Below, in pieces: positions 21,825 through 30,132 of a DNA stretch of 32,119 bases; positions within the stretch are counted from its first letter, which is position 1, and each line of letters begins with the position of its first letter. Made by a program: the position numbers and the translations under genes. This stretch comes from Candidatus Kuenenia stuttgartensis (GTDB lineage Bacteria > Planctomycetota > JAKEIC01 > DYIT01): assembly GCA_020723505.1 (NCBI GenBank), contig DYIT01000044.1, forward strand, positions 1-32,119, read 5' to 3'. The notes under the pieces were generated by a model. That model had not been told where the DNA came from. It saw only the letters and a program-made list of their open reading frames with translations, and ran no database searches.

Positions 21825-22829
21825 CTACTTTTTCTTCTGCTCCCTTATATTTCTCAGATCCTTGAGCGCCTGCATGTAGAGGCTCTCGTCCGGATTGATC
21901 GTGATGGCCTGGTTGTAGGCTTTCTCGGCCTCGTCCAGCCTGTTCATGGCTTCGAGGATGACGCCCTGGTTGTAGAACGCCCCGTCGGCAGGGTTCTCGG
22001 AGCCGCCGGCGGCCATGAACGCTTCCAGCGCCTTGTCGGGAAGACCGCCGGTCGCGAACTTGATGCCCCTCTCGGAATCGGGCCCCCTGTTCACGAGCGC
22101 CACTGTCTTGTTGTATGTCTGGGGGATGATTAGCTTCAGGAACTGGCGCGAAACCTCGTCCAGGAGGGTCCTCATCACGTTTCCGCGGTCCGGCAGCTCG
22201 GACGGGGGAATGTCCACGAGCTGGTCGCCGTGCTGCCGCTTGCCGCGCGAATCCCACGACGCGTTGCCGGCCTTGACTGCAATCACCACGCCGGTCTTGG
22301 TGTTGACCATGCGGTACGAAATGGAGACGTCCGCGGCGACGTATTCGCCGTCGATGGTCTTCACTTCGTACCCGTCGACGTATGTCCTAAGTATGCGGTT
22401 GTACACGCGCGTCCTGAAGAGGGCCTTTATTTTCGCGGGCGTGCGCTCGTAGTGGAACCGCGACACGCTTCCGGTGATGATTGCGTCCACGCCCTTGAGC
22501 TTCAGGTCCTTCTGCCCGCCTTCCGCGAAATCCGCGAACGAAAGCTGCCTCTCGTCCAGCACCTGCTGGAGGGAGGCCCTGTCGATGAGCTGGTAATACT
22601 GGCTCGTCTGGACGCATTCCTCTATCTTCGTGCTGATGTCCTTTCCTATGTTCTCGCCGCCGTCCTCGCCCGTCGGCGAGGAGAATGGAATCACGCCCAC
22701 GACCTTCACGTCGGCAGGTATGTTGAGCTCAGGGGGAAGCGTGTAGCTCAGCGTGAACATAGGCTGCGAGCATGACGCAAGGAGAAGGCACACGGCGGCG
22801 AGAGGGATGACAAATAGTCTTGAGGACAT
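21825..22829 (-). CDS. CsgG-like lipoprotein with C-terminal TPR
   Basis: The 334-residue product has a clear lipoprotein signal ending LLLASC (C20). The CsgG-type domain (about 35-240) has VGVIPFSSPTGED, IEECVQTSQYYQLIDRASLQQVLDERQLSFADF and GVDAIITGSVSRF, ending with a QFLKLIIPQTY segment. A TPR-type unit follows (FYNQGVILEAMNRLDEAEKAYNQAITINPDE) and a KKK end. CsgG proteins form outer-membrane pores or assembly factors (curli export, LpoB, FlgO-like). The TPR points to a partner protein. GGAGG lies five bases before the ATG. A promoter candidate and direct repeats lie in the 127-base gap upstream. It is the most recognisable member of the cluster 17720-24624. Confidence 0.9.
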   Translation of the reverse strand: MSSRLFVIPLAAVCLLLASCSQPMFTLSYTLPPELNIPADVKVVGVIPFSSPTGEDGGENIGKDISTKIEECVQTSQYYQLIDRASLQQVLDERQLSFADFAEGGQKDLKLKGVDAIITGSVSRFHYERTPAKIKALFRTRVYNRILRTYVDGYEVKTIDGEYVAADVSISYRMVNTKTGVVIAVKAGNASWDSRGKRQHGDQLVDIPPSELPDRGNVMRTLLDEVSRQFLKLIIPQTYNKTVALVNRGPDSERGIKFATGGLPDKALEAFMAAGGSENPADGAFYNQGVILEAMNRLDEAEKAYNQAITINPDESLYMQALKDLRNIREQKKK

Positions 22830-22884
22830 CGGAACCTCCAGTGAAACTCGCAAGTATTTCTGAAAAACAGACGCCTGACCCGCT

Positions 22885-22913
22885 ATTTTCGATGCCATCG
22901 GCGACAAAGTCAA
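22885..22913 (-). promoter_or_regulatory. Promoter candidate for the CsgG-like gene
   Basis: On the minus strand, TTGACT (22908-22913, 5/6 match) and GAAAAT (22885-22890, 4/6 match) are 17 bases apart. Initiation near 22878 would give a leader of about 50 bases to the ATG at 22829. Confidence 0.5.
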
Positions 22914-22936
22914 GCTCAAGAGGATGCCGTCGGCGA
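22891..22936. repeat. Pair of direct repeats around the promoter, possible operator sites
   Basis: GATGCCaTCGGCGA at 22891-22904 and GATGCCgTCGGCGA at 22923-22936 match at 13 of 14 positions and start 32 bases apart, about three helical turns. One copy fills the -35/-10 spacer and the other lies just upstream of the -35 box. Both are in non-coding DNA. Confidence 0.45.
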
Positions 22937-22956
22937 TGAAGCGCCGTGAACGCGAA

Positions 22957-24624
22957 TCAGGATTTCCTGAAAAGACTCCCGTCCCTGGCAAGGACGATCC
23001 TCTCGCCGGCGGCGGCGAAAAAATCCATGTCCATGTACATAATCTCCATCCCGAACAGCCTGAATTCCATCCCCTGGAAGATCACCTTCCTCTTCCTGTA
23101 CCTCACCGGGACCTCGATTCGCCTTCCGGTCGGGACGTCGAAAAAAGACCAGCGGTCGCCCGTACGCCCGATTTCAATCACTGCGTCGGACGGTTTCATG
23201 CCCGCGATTCTCGCCCCGCGATCCTCCATGCCTTCGAGGAACTCCACGGGATCAAGATCGGGCGGAGGCGGTTGCGCCTTCAAATCCTCGAGCTCCTTCG
23301 CCATGGCCGCGGCGGACTCGGCGCGTCCGGACGCCCGGGCAATCGATATCCGCTTCTCAAGCACGGCGATGAGGCCCGGCCTGTAGCCCTCGAGATCCAT
23401 GAAGATGGAAGCCGCGGCGTCAATCCGCGCCGAAGCAGGCTCCGAGTTCTGGTGCGGCGCGGAGTCGAGAAGGGCGAAAGCCTCCTCTATCCTGTCGCCC
23501 GCTTCGCGCGCAAGACGATGGCATTCCTCCAGGGCGGAGGCGGCTTTATCTTCCTCCCCAGCCGCCTTGAGGCAGCGCGCCTTGCGCCTCGCTGCCCTGG
23601 CGACCCCCCTGGGATTCCTCATCGCCCTCTCATGGGAGGCCAGCCTGTCGTACGCCTCCCCGGCAAGGCCCGTTTTGCCCGCGAGTTCCAGGTTCTCCCC
23701 GGCCCTGAGGAGAATCCTCGAAGTCTCCGCCGGGGAAAGCCCCCCCGATTCGTCGAGGAGCCTCAGATCGAATTCGGCCGAAAACCCGTGCCTGCCGCCG
23801 CCCGCCGCGGCAATCGAAAGCAGCTCGATGTTCTCCCTGGCCTTGGCCATGACGTCCCCAAGCGCGCACGAGCGCGCGATGGACAGCGCCTCGAAAAGGC
23901 ATCCCCCGGCTTCTTCATACAATCCGCCGAGCGTGAGGACGTATCCGAGGTTGTTCAGCGTCCAGGCCGTCTCCGGCTTGAGCATGAGCATGCGTCTTGC
24001 TGCCAGGGCTTCCCTGTACTTCACGGCGGCCTCCGCCGGCTTCCCGCTGTCCGCCAGAATCCACGCGAGGTTGTGGTTGGCCTGGGAAAGCCCCTTCAGG
24101 TCGCCTGAGCTTGAAAGAAACGCGATGAGGGGGCCGTAGAGCAGCATGGCCTCCTCCGCCTTGCCCAATCTCACCAGGTTCAAGGCCGTGTCCTGCATGG
24201 CCGAGAAGGTCCTGCCGCGAATGACTTCCCCTTCGGAGCCCTCGAGCTTCGATCCCAGGACGAAGGCTTCGAGGAAGAACCCCGCCGCTTTCCCGCCCAA
24301 TCCCCGGTTGCCGTGATGGAAGCCGATTTCGATGTCCTTCCCGGCGGCAAGGCGCTTCTGTCCGGATTCGCGGAAATGCCCGAGCACCCTTTCCATCTTC
24401 TCCGCCGCTTCGGCGTCCCTGCCTTCAAGCAGGAGCTGCTTCGTTTCGCTTTCAAGGGCGCCAATCGCCTTCCATGCCTCGGATGAGACCGGCCTCTCGG
24501 ATGCGTTCGTCGACGTTCCGGGAATCACCCCCTCCCTTTCCGCAGGATTGGAAACCCGTCGGCATGATGGGAGCCACAGCAGCATGAGCGCTGCGAGAAG
24601 AAAGGTTAAAGATTCGTTCAGCAT
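22957..24624 (-). CDS. TPR-repeat lipoprotein
   Basis: The 555-residue product has a lipoprotein signal ending WLPSC (C21). A long helical repeat region (about 45-430) shows TPR-like units such as ANHNLAWILADSGKPAEA, LNNLGYVLTLGGLYEEA and AGENLELAGKTGLAGEAYD. The C-terminal 100 residues are a mixed alpha/beta domain (FLEGMEDRGARIAGMKPSDAVIEI, VPVRYRKRKVIFQGMEF) that I do not recognise; the first part is reminiscent of a PDZ-like peptide-binding fold. The ATG at 24624 is chosen because the signal peptide starts there, although no Shine-Dalgarno is present. An upstream frame to 24855 looks non-coding. It is the first gene of the minus-strand envelope cluster and probably a scaffold for the other lipoproteins. 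Confidence 0.78.
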   Translation of the reverse strand: MLNESLTFLLAALMLLWLPSCRRVSNPAEREGVIPGTSTNASERPVSSEAWKAIGALESETKQLLLEGRDAEAAEKMERVLGHFRESGQKRLAAGKDIEIGFHHGNRGLGGKAAGFFLEAFVLGSKLEGSEGEVIRGRTFSAMQDTALNLVRLGKAEEAMLLYGPLIAFLSSSGDLKGLSQANHNLAWILADSGKPAEAAVKYREALAARRMLMLKPETAWTLNNLGYVLTLGGLYEEAGGCLFEALSIARSCALGDVMAKARENIELLSIAAAGGGRHGFSAEFDLRLLDESGGLSPAETSRILLRAGENLELAGKTGLAGEAYDRLASHERAMRNPRGVARAARRKARCLKAAGEEDKAASALEECHRLAREAGDRIEEAFALLDSAPHQNSEPASARIDAAASIFMDLEGYRPGLIAVLEKRISIARASGRAESAAAMAKELEDLKAQPPPPDLDPVEFLEGMEDRGARIAGMKPSDAVIEIGRTGDRWSFFDVPTGRRIEVPVRYRKRKVIFQGMEFRLFGMEIMYMDMDFFAAAGERIVLARDGSLFRKS

Positions 24625-24626
24625 AT

Positions 24627-24751
24627 GGCGGATTTTATTTAAAAAAAATGAATCCCGCCATCGTGTAAAGCTCCCCGAGCGTGAATCCGCAAGGTGCATC
24701 AGGAGGCATAGGGATGCCTGATGCTGCAACTCCTTGGTATAAAAGATTATA
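24627..24751 (-). promoter_or_regulatory. Divergent promoter and structured leader region
   Basis: Between the divergent genes, the minus strand has a perfect TATAAT (24746-24751) without a good -35 box. The plus strand has an extended -10, TGG-TATAAA (24735-24743). Downstream on the minus transcript is a dyad with arms GCATCAGG/CCTGATGC (24696-24724) and a nested AGGCAT/ATGCCT. A second hairpin follows (24627-24659, arms GGCGGgAT/ATCCGCC around an A/T-rich loop with an 8-T run) and ends three bases before the ATG. The absence of a ribosome site and a hairpin touching the start suggest translational control, but this is inference. Confidence 0.4.
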
Positions 24752-24884
24752 TACATTCCGGCACAATCGCGCCGCAGACGCCTGCAATCCGGACTTATGG
24801 TATGTCTTTTGCACATTGAAAGCTGCACTGACCCGAAGAATGAATATAAGTACATTTGAGTTTTCGAAAAAGGGAGGGATAGCC

Positions 24885-26282
24885 ATGGTCATCACCTGCC
24901 CGGAATGCGGGAAGAGCTTCAACAAGGACCTGTTTCCCCTCGGCAATCTCGTGAACTGCCCGTATTGCGAGACGCAGTTCAGAATCGAGCCTGCAAGGGA
25001 TGGAGGTGCGAAACCCGCGCCTGCGCCGGAATCTCCGAAACCAAGAGGGATTGCCGAAGAGAAGCGCGCGTCCGGCGGCCGTCCCGAAGAATCGGACGCC
25101 GTCCGGGAAGAGGAATCCCGGGAGGCTGAATGCGAGCCGGACTGCCGCTCCTGCCTGGATTCCGAGTGCGATTCCGACGATGACGACGATCGCGAAGACG
25201 AAGGGGAATCACGCGGAGCCGAGGTCAAGGTCTCGATAATCCGCGGGAAGAGCGGTTCCCCCTGGCCCGCGTTCTTCATCCATCTCGGGATCTTCTCGCT
25301 TATCGGATTCGGGCTCGCCACCCTGAACTGGCTGACCAGCCCGGGGGTGCCGTGGTCTCTCGGTGCAATCTGCCCCTGGGGAGCAGCTGTTCTCATCCAC
25401 TTCTGGGCCTCCTTGATTTCCGGGCTCAAGCCCGGCCGGACGCATGCGGCGTGCTGCGGCAAGGACCGCCCCGCGCCGGCGAAGCGCGGGCCCATGATTG
25501 GCTTCCTCGACTCGTTCGGATCATACGTGGCGGTCAACGGTTTCCTGTTCTTCGTCGACTATTTCACGGACCACAGGATTACATGGGCCTTCTGGGTCGC
25601 GGGAATCTGGGGGATCTTCACGGCGATACACTTATGGACCGCCCTCATCCGCAGCGCATGCGGGAAGGGGGAGTCATCGGAGGAACTGGTCGCGGCCAGG
25701 CGGGACTCGATGCGGAGGAAATGGTTCGGCTTCATCGGCCACTTCGGGGTATATGCAATCGTCAACTCCGCGCTACTCGCCCTGAACCTCTCCTTGACCC
25801 CGGGATATCTCTGGTGCCTGTGGGTCGCCGCGGCCTGGGGGATTGGCATTGTGAGCGGGTTCTGGGGCGGCCTGGTGTCGTCCGTGGACTACCTGATTGT
25901 GGAAAGGAGGCTGGCCGGAGCCCGGGCCGCGCAAGGCGGCTCCTCCCTGGTGCCGGTGGTCCTCATGAATCTGAGCATGTGGGCCGCGTTCGCGCTGGCC
26001 GGATTCGCGGTGCCGGCCCTCGGCGCCGAGCCGGCGGTTTTTCCTGCTCCCGTTCCCGGCATAGCGCAGGAAATCGGCGGCTTCTCGTCCGAGTTCCCGG
26101 TCGTCTACTGGGGCGCCGCAATCCTCGTCTCGATCCTGGCCTTCACGGCGTTCGCATGGGGAAGCCCCGGCAGGAAGCGGCTCATGAACGTCGCGTTCTA
26201 CCTCGCGTCCACCCTGTTCCTGGGCGCAGCGGCCGTCATGGCTGCCATGGTCACTTCCGGTCTGGTTTCCCTGCAGGTATGA
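24885..26282 (+). CDS. Zinc-ribbon membrane protein with three 2TM repeats
   Basis: The 465-residue protein starts with a zinc ribbon (CPEC at 5-8, CPYC at 25-28). A Pro/Glu-rich linker with a strongly acidic, cysteine-containing stretch (CRSCLDSECDSDDDDDRED) follows. Three copies of a two-helix unit come next, with shared features F-(I/Y)-x-H-(F/L)-G-(I/V)-(Y/F)…N and W-x-(L/F)-W-(V/A)-A-x-x-W-G-I; these match the 2TM domain family (PF13239). A last pair of hydrophobic segments closes the protein. 2TM domains are usually single and attached to histidine kinases or LytTR regulators. GGGAGGG lies just before the ATG at 24885; an ATG at 24841 is possible but less well placed. The 3' end overlaps the convergent nitroreductase gene by 32 bases. 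Function unknown. Confidence 0.8.
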   Translation: MVITCPECGKSFNKDLFPLGNLVNCPYCETQFRIEPARDGGAKPAPAPESPKPRGIAEEKRASGGRPEESDAVREEESREAECEPDCRSCLDSECDSDDDDDREDEGESRGAEVKVSIIRGKSGSPWPAFFIHLGIFSLIGFGLATLNWLTSPGVPWSLGAICPWGAAVLIHFWASLISGLKPGRTHAACCGKDRPAPAKRGPMIGFLDSFGSYVAVNGFLFFVDYFTDHRITWAFWVAGIWGIFTAIHLWTALIRSACGKGESSEELVAARRDSMRRKWFGFIGHFGVYAIVNSALLALNLSLTPGYLWCLWVAAAWGIGIVSGFWGGLVSSVDYLIVERRLAGARAAQGGSSLVPVVLMNLSMWAAFALAGFAVPALGAEPAVFPAPVPGIAQEIGGFSSEFPVVYWGAAILVSILAFTAFAWGSPGRKRLMNVAFYLASTLFLGAAAVMAAMVTSGLVSLQV

Positions 26283-26979
26283 GGTAGAGCGGTTCATGGT
26301 CGTCGGGCAGGCCCAGGGCCGCCTTGACCTTGTCGTCGTAGAACGCGCCGATTGGAACGGTCCCCAGCCCCAGCGCCTCGGCCTCGAGCAGCAGGTTCTG
26401 CGCCGCGTGTCCGACTTCGATGTGCACGTAACGGGGCGTGCGCGCCGGACCGTACTTGACCTCAACGCGCCTGTAGACCGCCGCGATGACGAAGACTTCC
26501 GGCGCGGTTCTGAGCGCGTTCTGCCTGAGCGCGGCCTCGGCAAGGTCGCCCCTCCTGTCGCCCTCCATGGTCCTGACAATCCTGTGCCCGTCGGGGACGT
26601 ACCTGAACACGCCATCGGGATTGACCGCGTACACCTCCAGCGGATAAAGGGCTCCCGCCGAGGGGGCGGTCCTGCCGAACCTCTCGTCGGGCCTGTTCCT
26701 GCCCTGGCAGGCCCACAGGAGCTGCGCCCTCTGCTCCACGGTCAGCGGATCAGGCAGGAACGACCTGACCGATTTCCTCGACGACAAGGCCTTTTCCAGG
26801 GACATCTTCCCGTCAAGGACCGGCGGAGGCAGGGCCTTTGGATCGGCGGAGGAGGATTCTTCCTCAGCGGACAAGACAAGCGAAATGCATAAAGTCGTCA
26901 ACGCCGCGGCCATGACCGGGGGGATGCAGCGCAGGATGCCCTGGAACCGGTTCCGTTCGGATACGCTCCGTATCTTCAT
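26251..26979 (-). CDS. Exported SagB-type nitroreductase-family protein
   Basis: The 242-residue product has an N-terminal signal (hydrophobic IPPVMAAALTTLCISLVLSA) and then a nitroreductase-fold FMN domain of the SagB type. Landmarks are SSRKSVRSFLPDPLT, QLLWACQGRNR, APSAGALYPLEVYAV, HIEVGHAAQNLLLEAEALGLGTVPIGAFYDDKV and PLYLIPAGKP. SagB proteins oxidise azolines in peptide natural products, but many homologues stand alone and their substrates are unknown. No cyclodehydratase or precursor peptide gene is visible here. The signal peptide is notable because SagB enzymes are normally cytoplasmic. AAAGGAGG lies four bases before the ATG at 26979; the frame to 27051 is an extension without support. 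Confidence 0.88.
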   Translation of the reverse strand: MKIRSVSERNRFQGILRCIPPVMAAALTTLCISLVLSAEEESSSADPKALPPPVLDGKMSLEKALSSRKSVRSFLPDPLTVEQRAQLLWACQGRNRPDERFGRTAPSAGALYPLEVYAVNPDGVFRYVPDGHRIVRTMEGDRRGDLAEAALRQNALRTAPEVFVIAAVYRRVEVKYGPARTPRYVHIEVGHAAQNLLLEAEALGLGTVPIGAFYDDKVKAALGLPDDHEPLYLIPAGKPDRK

Positions 26980-27112
26980 GTATCCTCCTTTCACAGTATT
27001 TACGCGCTCCCTGAAATCTGTCTGAAGCGCGGAACTGCGGCTTCGACCCATGCCGGCATTCTACCTCTTTTTCATGGGCTCCGTATTGTTTCTGTAATAT
27101 CCGTTTTTCAAT

Positions 27113-27141
27113 TTGAAGCAGCCCGCCCGAATATGTACACT
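27113..27141 (+). promoter_or_regulatory. Promoter candidate for the peptide ABC transporter operon
   Basis: TTGAAG (27113-27118) and TACACT (27136-27141) are 17 bases apart, each a 4/6 match to consensus. Initiation near 27148 would give a leader of about 48 bases before the ATG at 27196. Confidence 0.5.
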
Positions 27142-27195
27142 CCCCCGGATTCAGGGTGGACGGTTGCATGATTCTGCGGTGTTGCGGAGGTTGCT

Positions 27196-29043
27196 ATGTC
27201 CAGGATTATTGCGGTTCTGGCGGCGATTGCGGTTTTTTCCGCAGCCCCGGTCCTCGCGGCCGAGGGCGATTTCGACCCCACGGGCTGGGAAACCAGCGAC
27301 AAGTACTACCAGGGCGATCCGCGCGCGCAGAAGGGCGGAGAACTCAGGGATTTCACCAGCGAATTCCCCGTGACGCTCAGGACCCACGGACCCAACTCGA
27401 ACTCCATGTTCACGCGGGAAATCCACGGCATGGTCTTCGAAGGCCTCATCAGCATCCATCCCGACACTCTCGAGTACTTCCCGAGCCTCGCGACGCACTG
27501 GAAAGTATCCGAAGACAAGAAGACGTTCTGGTTCAGGATTAATCCGAGGGCCAGGTGGGCCGACGGGACCGAGGTGACCGCCGAAGACGTCGTGGCGTCC
27601 TGGGAATTCAGGGTCCGAGAGGACATTAAGGACCCCTATTCGCTCGTGCTCTTCTCGGAAAGCTTCGAGAAACCTGTGGCCGAGAGCAAATTCATAGTGT
27701 CGGTGAAGACGAAAAAGCTCCACTGGCGGCTGTTCATCTATTTCGGCGGCATGTACATATTCAACGCCAAGGAGATGCGGTCCTTCACCTCCGGGGACCA
27801 GTACATAGACATGAACTGGAAGCTCCAGATGGGGACCGGGCCGTACGAGGTCAAGGCCGAAGACTTGAAGATGGACCAGTCCATATCAATCTCGAAGCGG
27901 AAGAACTACTGGGCCGAGAACGACCCGGCCAACGTCGGGTTCAGCAACTTCGACAAGGTCACATGGTCGGTAATCCGCGACGACACGATTGCCTTCGAAA
28001 AGTTCAAGAAGGGGGAGCTGGACTACTACGTGGTGGGAAGGGCGACCCGGTGGCACAAGGAATGCGACTTCGACGACATAAAGAAGGGTTGGGTCCAGAA
28101 GCGGAAGATTTACACGGAAGCGCCCGAGGGGTTCAACGGATTCGTGTTCAACATGCGCAAGCCTCCGTTCGACGACAGGAACGTGAGGAAGGCGTTCTGC
28201 TATCTCATGAACCGCGAGAGGCTGTTCGACACCCTCTTCTACAACGAGTACGAGTTCGTCGACAGCTACTATCCCGGCAACATGTGGGGCAACCCCGAAA
28301 ATCCCATAATCCGATACAATCCAAGAAGGGCCGCGAGGCTGCTGGAGAAGGCAGGATGGAAGGAGCGCAACTCCGACGGCTGGCTGGTCAAGGACGGGAA
28401 GATTTTCGAGGTCGAGCTCGAGTACGGATGGGACGTCTATACGAAGATATTCAGCCTGCTCAAGGAGGACATCGAGAAGGCAGGAATCAAGTTCACGTTG
28501 AAGCTCATGGATCCGCGCGCGCTCGCAACGAAGATGGACTCCAGGGAGTTCTCCATCGGCTGGGCCGCATGGGGGGCAATCCTCTTCCCCAACCCCGAAA
28601 GCTCGTGGATGTCGTACCTCGCTGACAAAGACAGCAACAACAACTGGCCGGGCTTCAAGAACGAGGAGTTCGACCGGCTCTGCACCGAGTACGACCGGAG
28701 CTTCGACCGGAAGACCCAGGTGGACCTGATTCGCAAGATGGACAAGCTCATCTTCATCGAACATCCCTACGCCCTCGGCTGGTACGCGAACTTCAACAGG
28801 ATCCTCTTCTGGAACAAATTCGGCCATCCCAACACTTATTTCTCCAGGATTGGGGATTACCTGCAGATAAAGAGCATGTGGTGGTTCGACTCTTCTCGCC
28901 AGAAGGCGCTCGACGAGGCCGTGAAGAACAAGACCGACCTCCCGGTCGGGGAAGTGATCCAGAAGCCCTTCGGAGAGCAGAAGCCCGTCACGCCGCCTTC
29001 CGAAGGCGACGAGGAGGACAAGGAAGAGAAATCGGGCAAGTGA
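27196..29043 (+). CDS. Peptide ABC transporter substrate-binding protein (SBP_bac_5, YejA-like)
   Basis: The 615-residue protein has a signal peptide (MSRIIAVLAAIAVFSAAPVLA, cut near residue 21) and a family-5 solute-binding fold. Landmarks are AQKGGELRDFTSEFP, MVFEGLISIHPDTLEYFPSLATHW, FWFRINPRARWADGTEVTAEDV and NMRKPPFDDRNVRKAFCYLMNRERLF. The length is close to E. coli YejA (about 604). It binds peptides or peptide-like compounds in the periplasm and hands them to the permeases encoded downstream. There is no lipid cysteine, so it is a free periplasmic protein. The C-terminal tail is short and highly charged (GDEEDKEEKSGK), which is unusual for this family. GGAGG lies five bases before the ATG. 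Confidence 0.94.
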   Translation: MSRIIAVLAAIAVFSAAPVLAAEGDFDPTGWETSDKYYQGDPRAQKGGELRDFTSEFPVTLRTHGPNSNSMFTREIHGMVFEGLISIHPDTLEYFPSLATHWKVSEDKKTFWFRINPRARWADGTEVTAEDVVASWEFRVREDIKDPYSLVLFSESFEKPVAESKFIVSVKTKKLHWRLFIYFGGMYIFNAKEMRSFTSGDQYIDMNWKLQMGTGPYEVKAEDLKMDQSISISKRKNYWAENDPANVGFSNFDKVTWSVIRDDTIAFEKFKKGELDYYVVGRATRWHKECDFDDIKKGWVQKRKIYTEAPEGFNGFVFNMRKPPFDDRNVRKAFCYLMNRERLFDTLFYNEYEFVDSYYPGNMWGNPENPIIRYNPRRAARLLEKAGWKERNSDGWLVKDGKIFEVELEYGWDVYTKIFSLLKEDIEKAGIKFTLKLMDPRALATKMDSREFSIGWAAWGAILFPNPESSWMSYLADKDSNNNWPGFKNEEFDRLCTEYDRSFDRKTQVDLIRKMDKLIFIEHPYALGWYANFNRILFWNKFGHPNTYFSRIGDYLQIKSMWWFDSSRQKALDEAVKNKTDLPVGEVIQKPFGEQKPVTPPSEGDEEDKEEKSGK

Positions 29044-29078
29044 CCGGGACTGCGGAACGATGATAGGATGATTGGCTG

Positions 29079-30128
29079 ATGCACGGGATGACGACGTATT
29101 TCATCCGGAGACTCCTCCTGATTCCCCTCACGTTCATCTGCATCACTTTCATGGTCTATACGGTGCTGCGCGTCGTGCCGGGAGGGCCCATAGAGCAGGC
29201 CGTGGAGCAGATTAAGCGCGCCCAGATGCAGGAGAGCGGCGCGGGCGCCTCGGCCACGCTGACGGGGGACCTTCAGATTCCCCAGGAGGCGATGGATGAG
29301 CTCAAGAAGTACTACCGCCTGGACAAGCCCATCCCGGTTGGATACGCCTCGTGGCTCTTCGGAATAATGACCCTGGATTTCGGCAAATCGTACATAAGGG
29401 GCGCGCCGGTAGTCGAAGTCATAGTGAACAGGTTCCCAATCTCGATTTACTTCGGGCTCATCAGCTATTTCGCGACATGGCTCGTCTGCGTGCCTCTCGG
29501 CGTCAGCAAGGCAATCAAGCACAAGTCGATGTACGACCTTGGGACGTCAATCATCGTATTCCTCGGGTATTCGATTCCCGGTTTCATCGCATGCCTCGTG
29601 CTCATGATGCTCTTCGCCACCGACGCGCTCGGAATGTCCATATTCCCCCTCGGCGGATTCAGGTCCGACAACTGGGAGCAGCTCGGTTTCTTCGCGAAGG
29701 TCGTCGACCAGCTGCACCACACAATCATCCCGGTCATCGGATTCCTGATAGGCGGTTTCGCGGGGATGACCATCCTCATGAAGAACTCGCTGCTGGACAA
29801 CATGGGCGCCGACTACGTCAGAACGGCGTTCGCGAAGGGGCTCTCCGAAAGGAGGGTGATTTTCATCCACGCGCTGAGGAACTCCCTGATTCCGATAACG
29901 GCCAGCATAGGGCACGCCCTCGGCCTCCTGTTCGCGGGGTCCTTCCTGATTGAGACCACTTGCAACATCCCGGGCATGGGGCTCCTCGGATACCAGTCGG
30001 TCCTTCAGAGGGACTACCCGATTATCATGGCCACGGTCGTGTTCGGGGTCATCATCAGGCTGACAGGCAACATAATCTCCGACGTCATCTGGGCGCTCAT
30101 TGATCCCAGGATAAGGTTCGGCACGTAA
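29079..30128 (+). CDS. Peptide ABC transporter permease 1 (YejB/DppB-like)
   Basis: The 349-residue inner-membrane permease belongs to the BPD_transp_1 family. It has the family N-terminus YFIRRLLLIPLTF, VVPGGPIEQAVEQI (as in YejB, with a Yej-like insertion before the first helix pair), MTILMKNSLLDNM, the EAA-type loop YVRTAFAKGLSERRVIFIHALRN, and GLLGYQSVLQRDYPIIMATVVF. It ends with ALIDPRIRFGT. About six transmembrane helices are visible. Length is close to YejB (364). It starts 35 bases after the binding protein; an ATG at 29088 is an alternative. It forms the channel with the next gene product. Confidence 0.94.
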   Translation: MHGMTTYFIRRLLLIPLTFICITFMVYTVLRVVPGGPIEQAVEQIKRAQMQESGAGASATLTGDLQIPQEAMDELKKYYRLDKPIPVGYASWLFGIMTLDFGKSYIRGAPVVEVIVNRFPISIYFGLISYFATWLVCVPLGVSKAIKHKSMYDLGTSIIVFLGYSIPGFIACLVLMMLFATDALGMSIFPLGGFRSDNWEQLGFFAKVVDQLHHTIIPVIGFLIGGFAGMTILMKNSLLDNMGADYVRTAFAKGLSERRVIFIHALRNSLIPITASIGHALGLLFAGSFLIETTCNIPGMGLLGYQSVLQRDYPIIMATVVFGVIIRLTGNIISDVIWALIDPRIRFGT

Positions 30129-30132
30129 ACCA

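Noticed and set aside
27886-28827. 313-residue open frame antisense to the binding-protein gene
   Set aside because: Shadow of the plus-strand gene; no start signal and a Val/Glu-rich composition without motifs.
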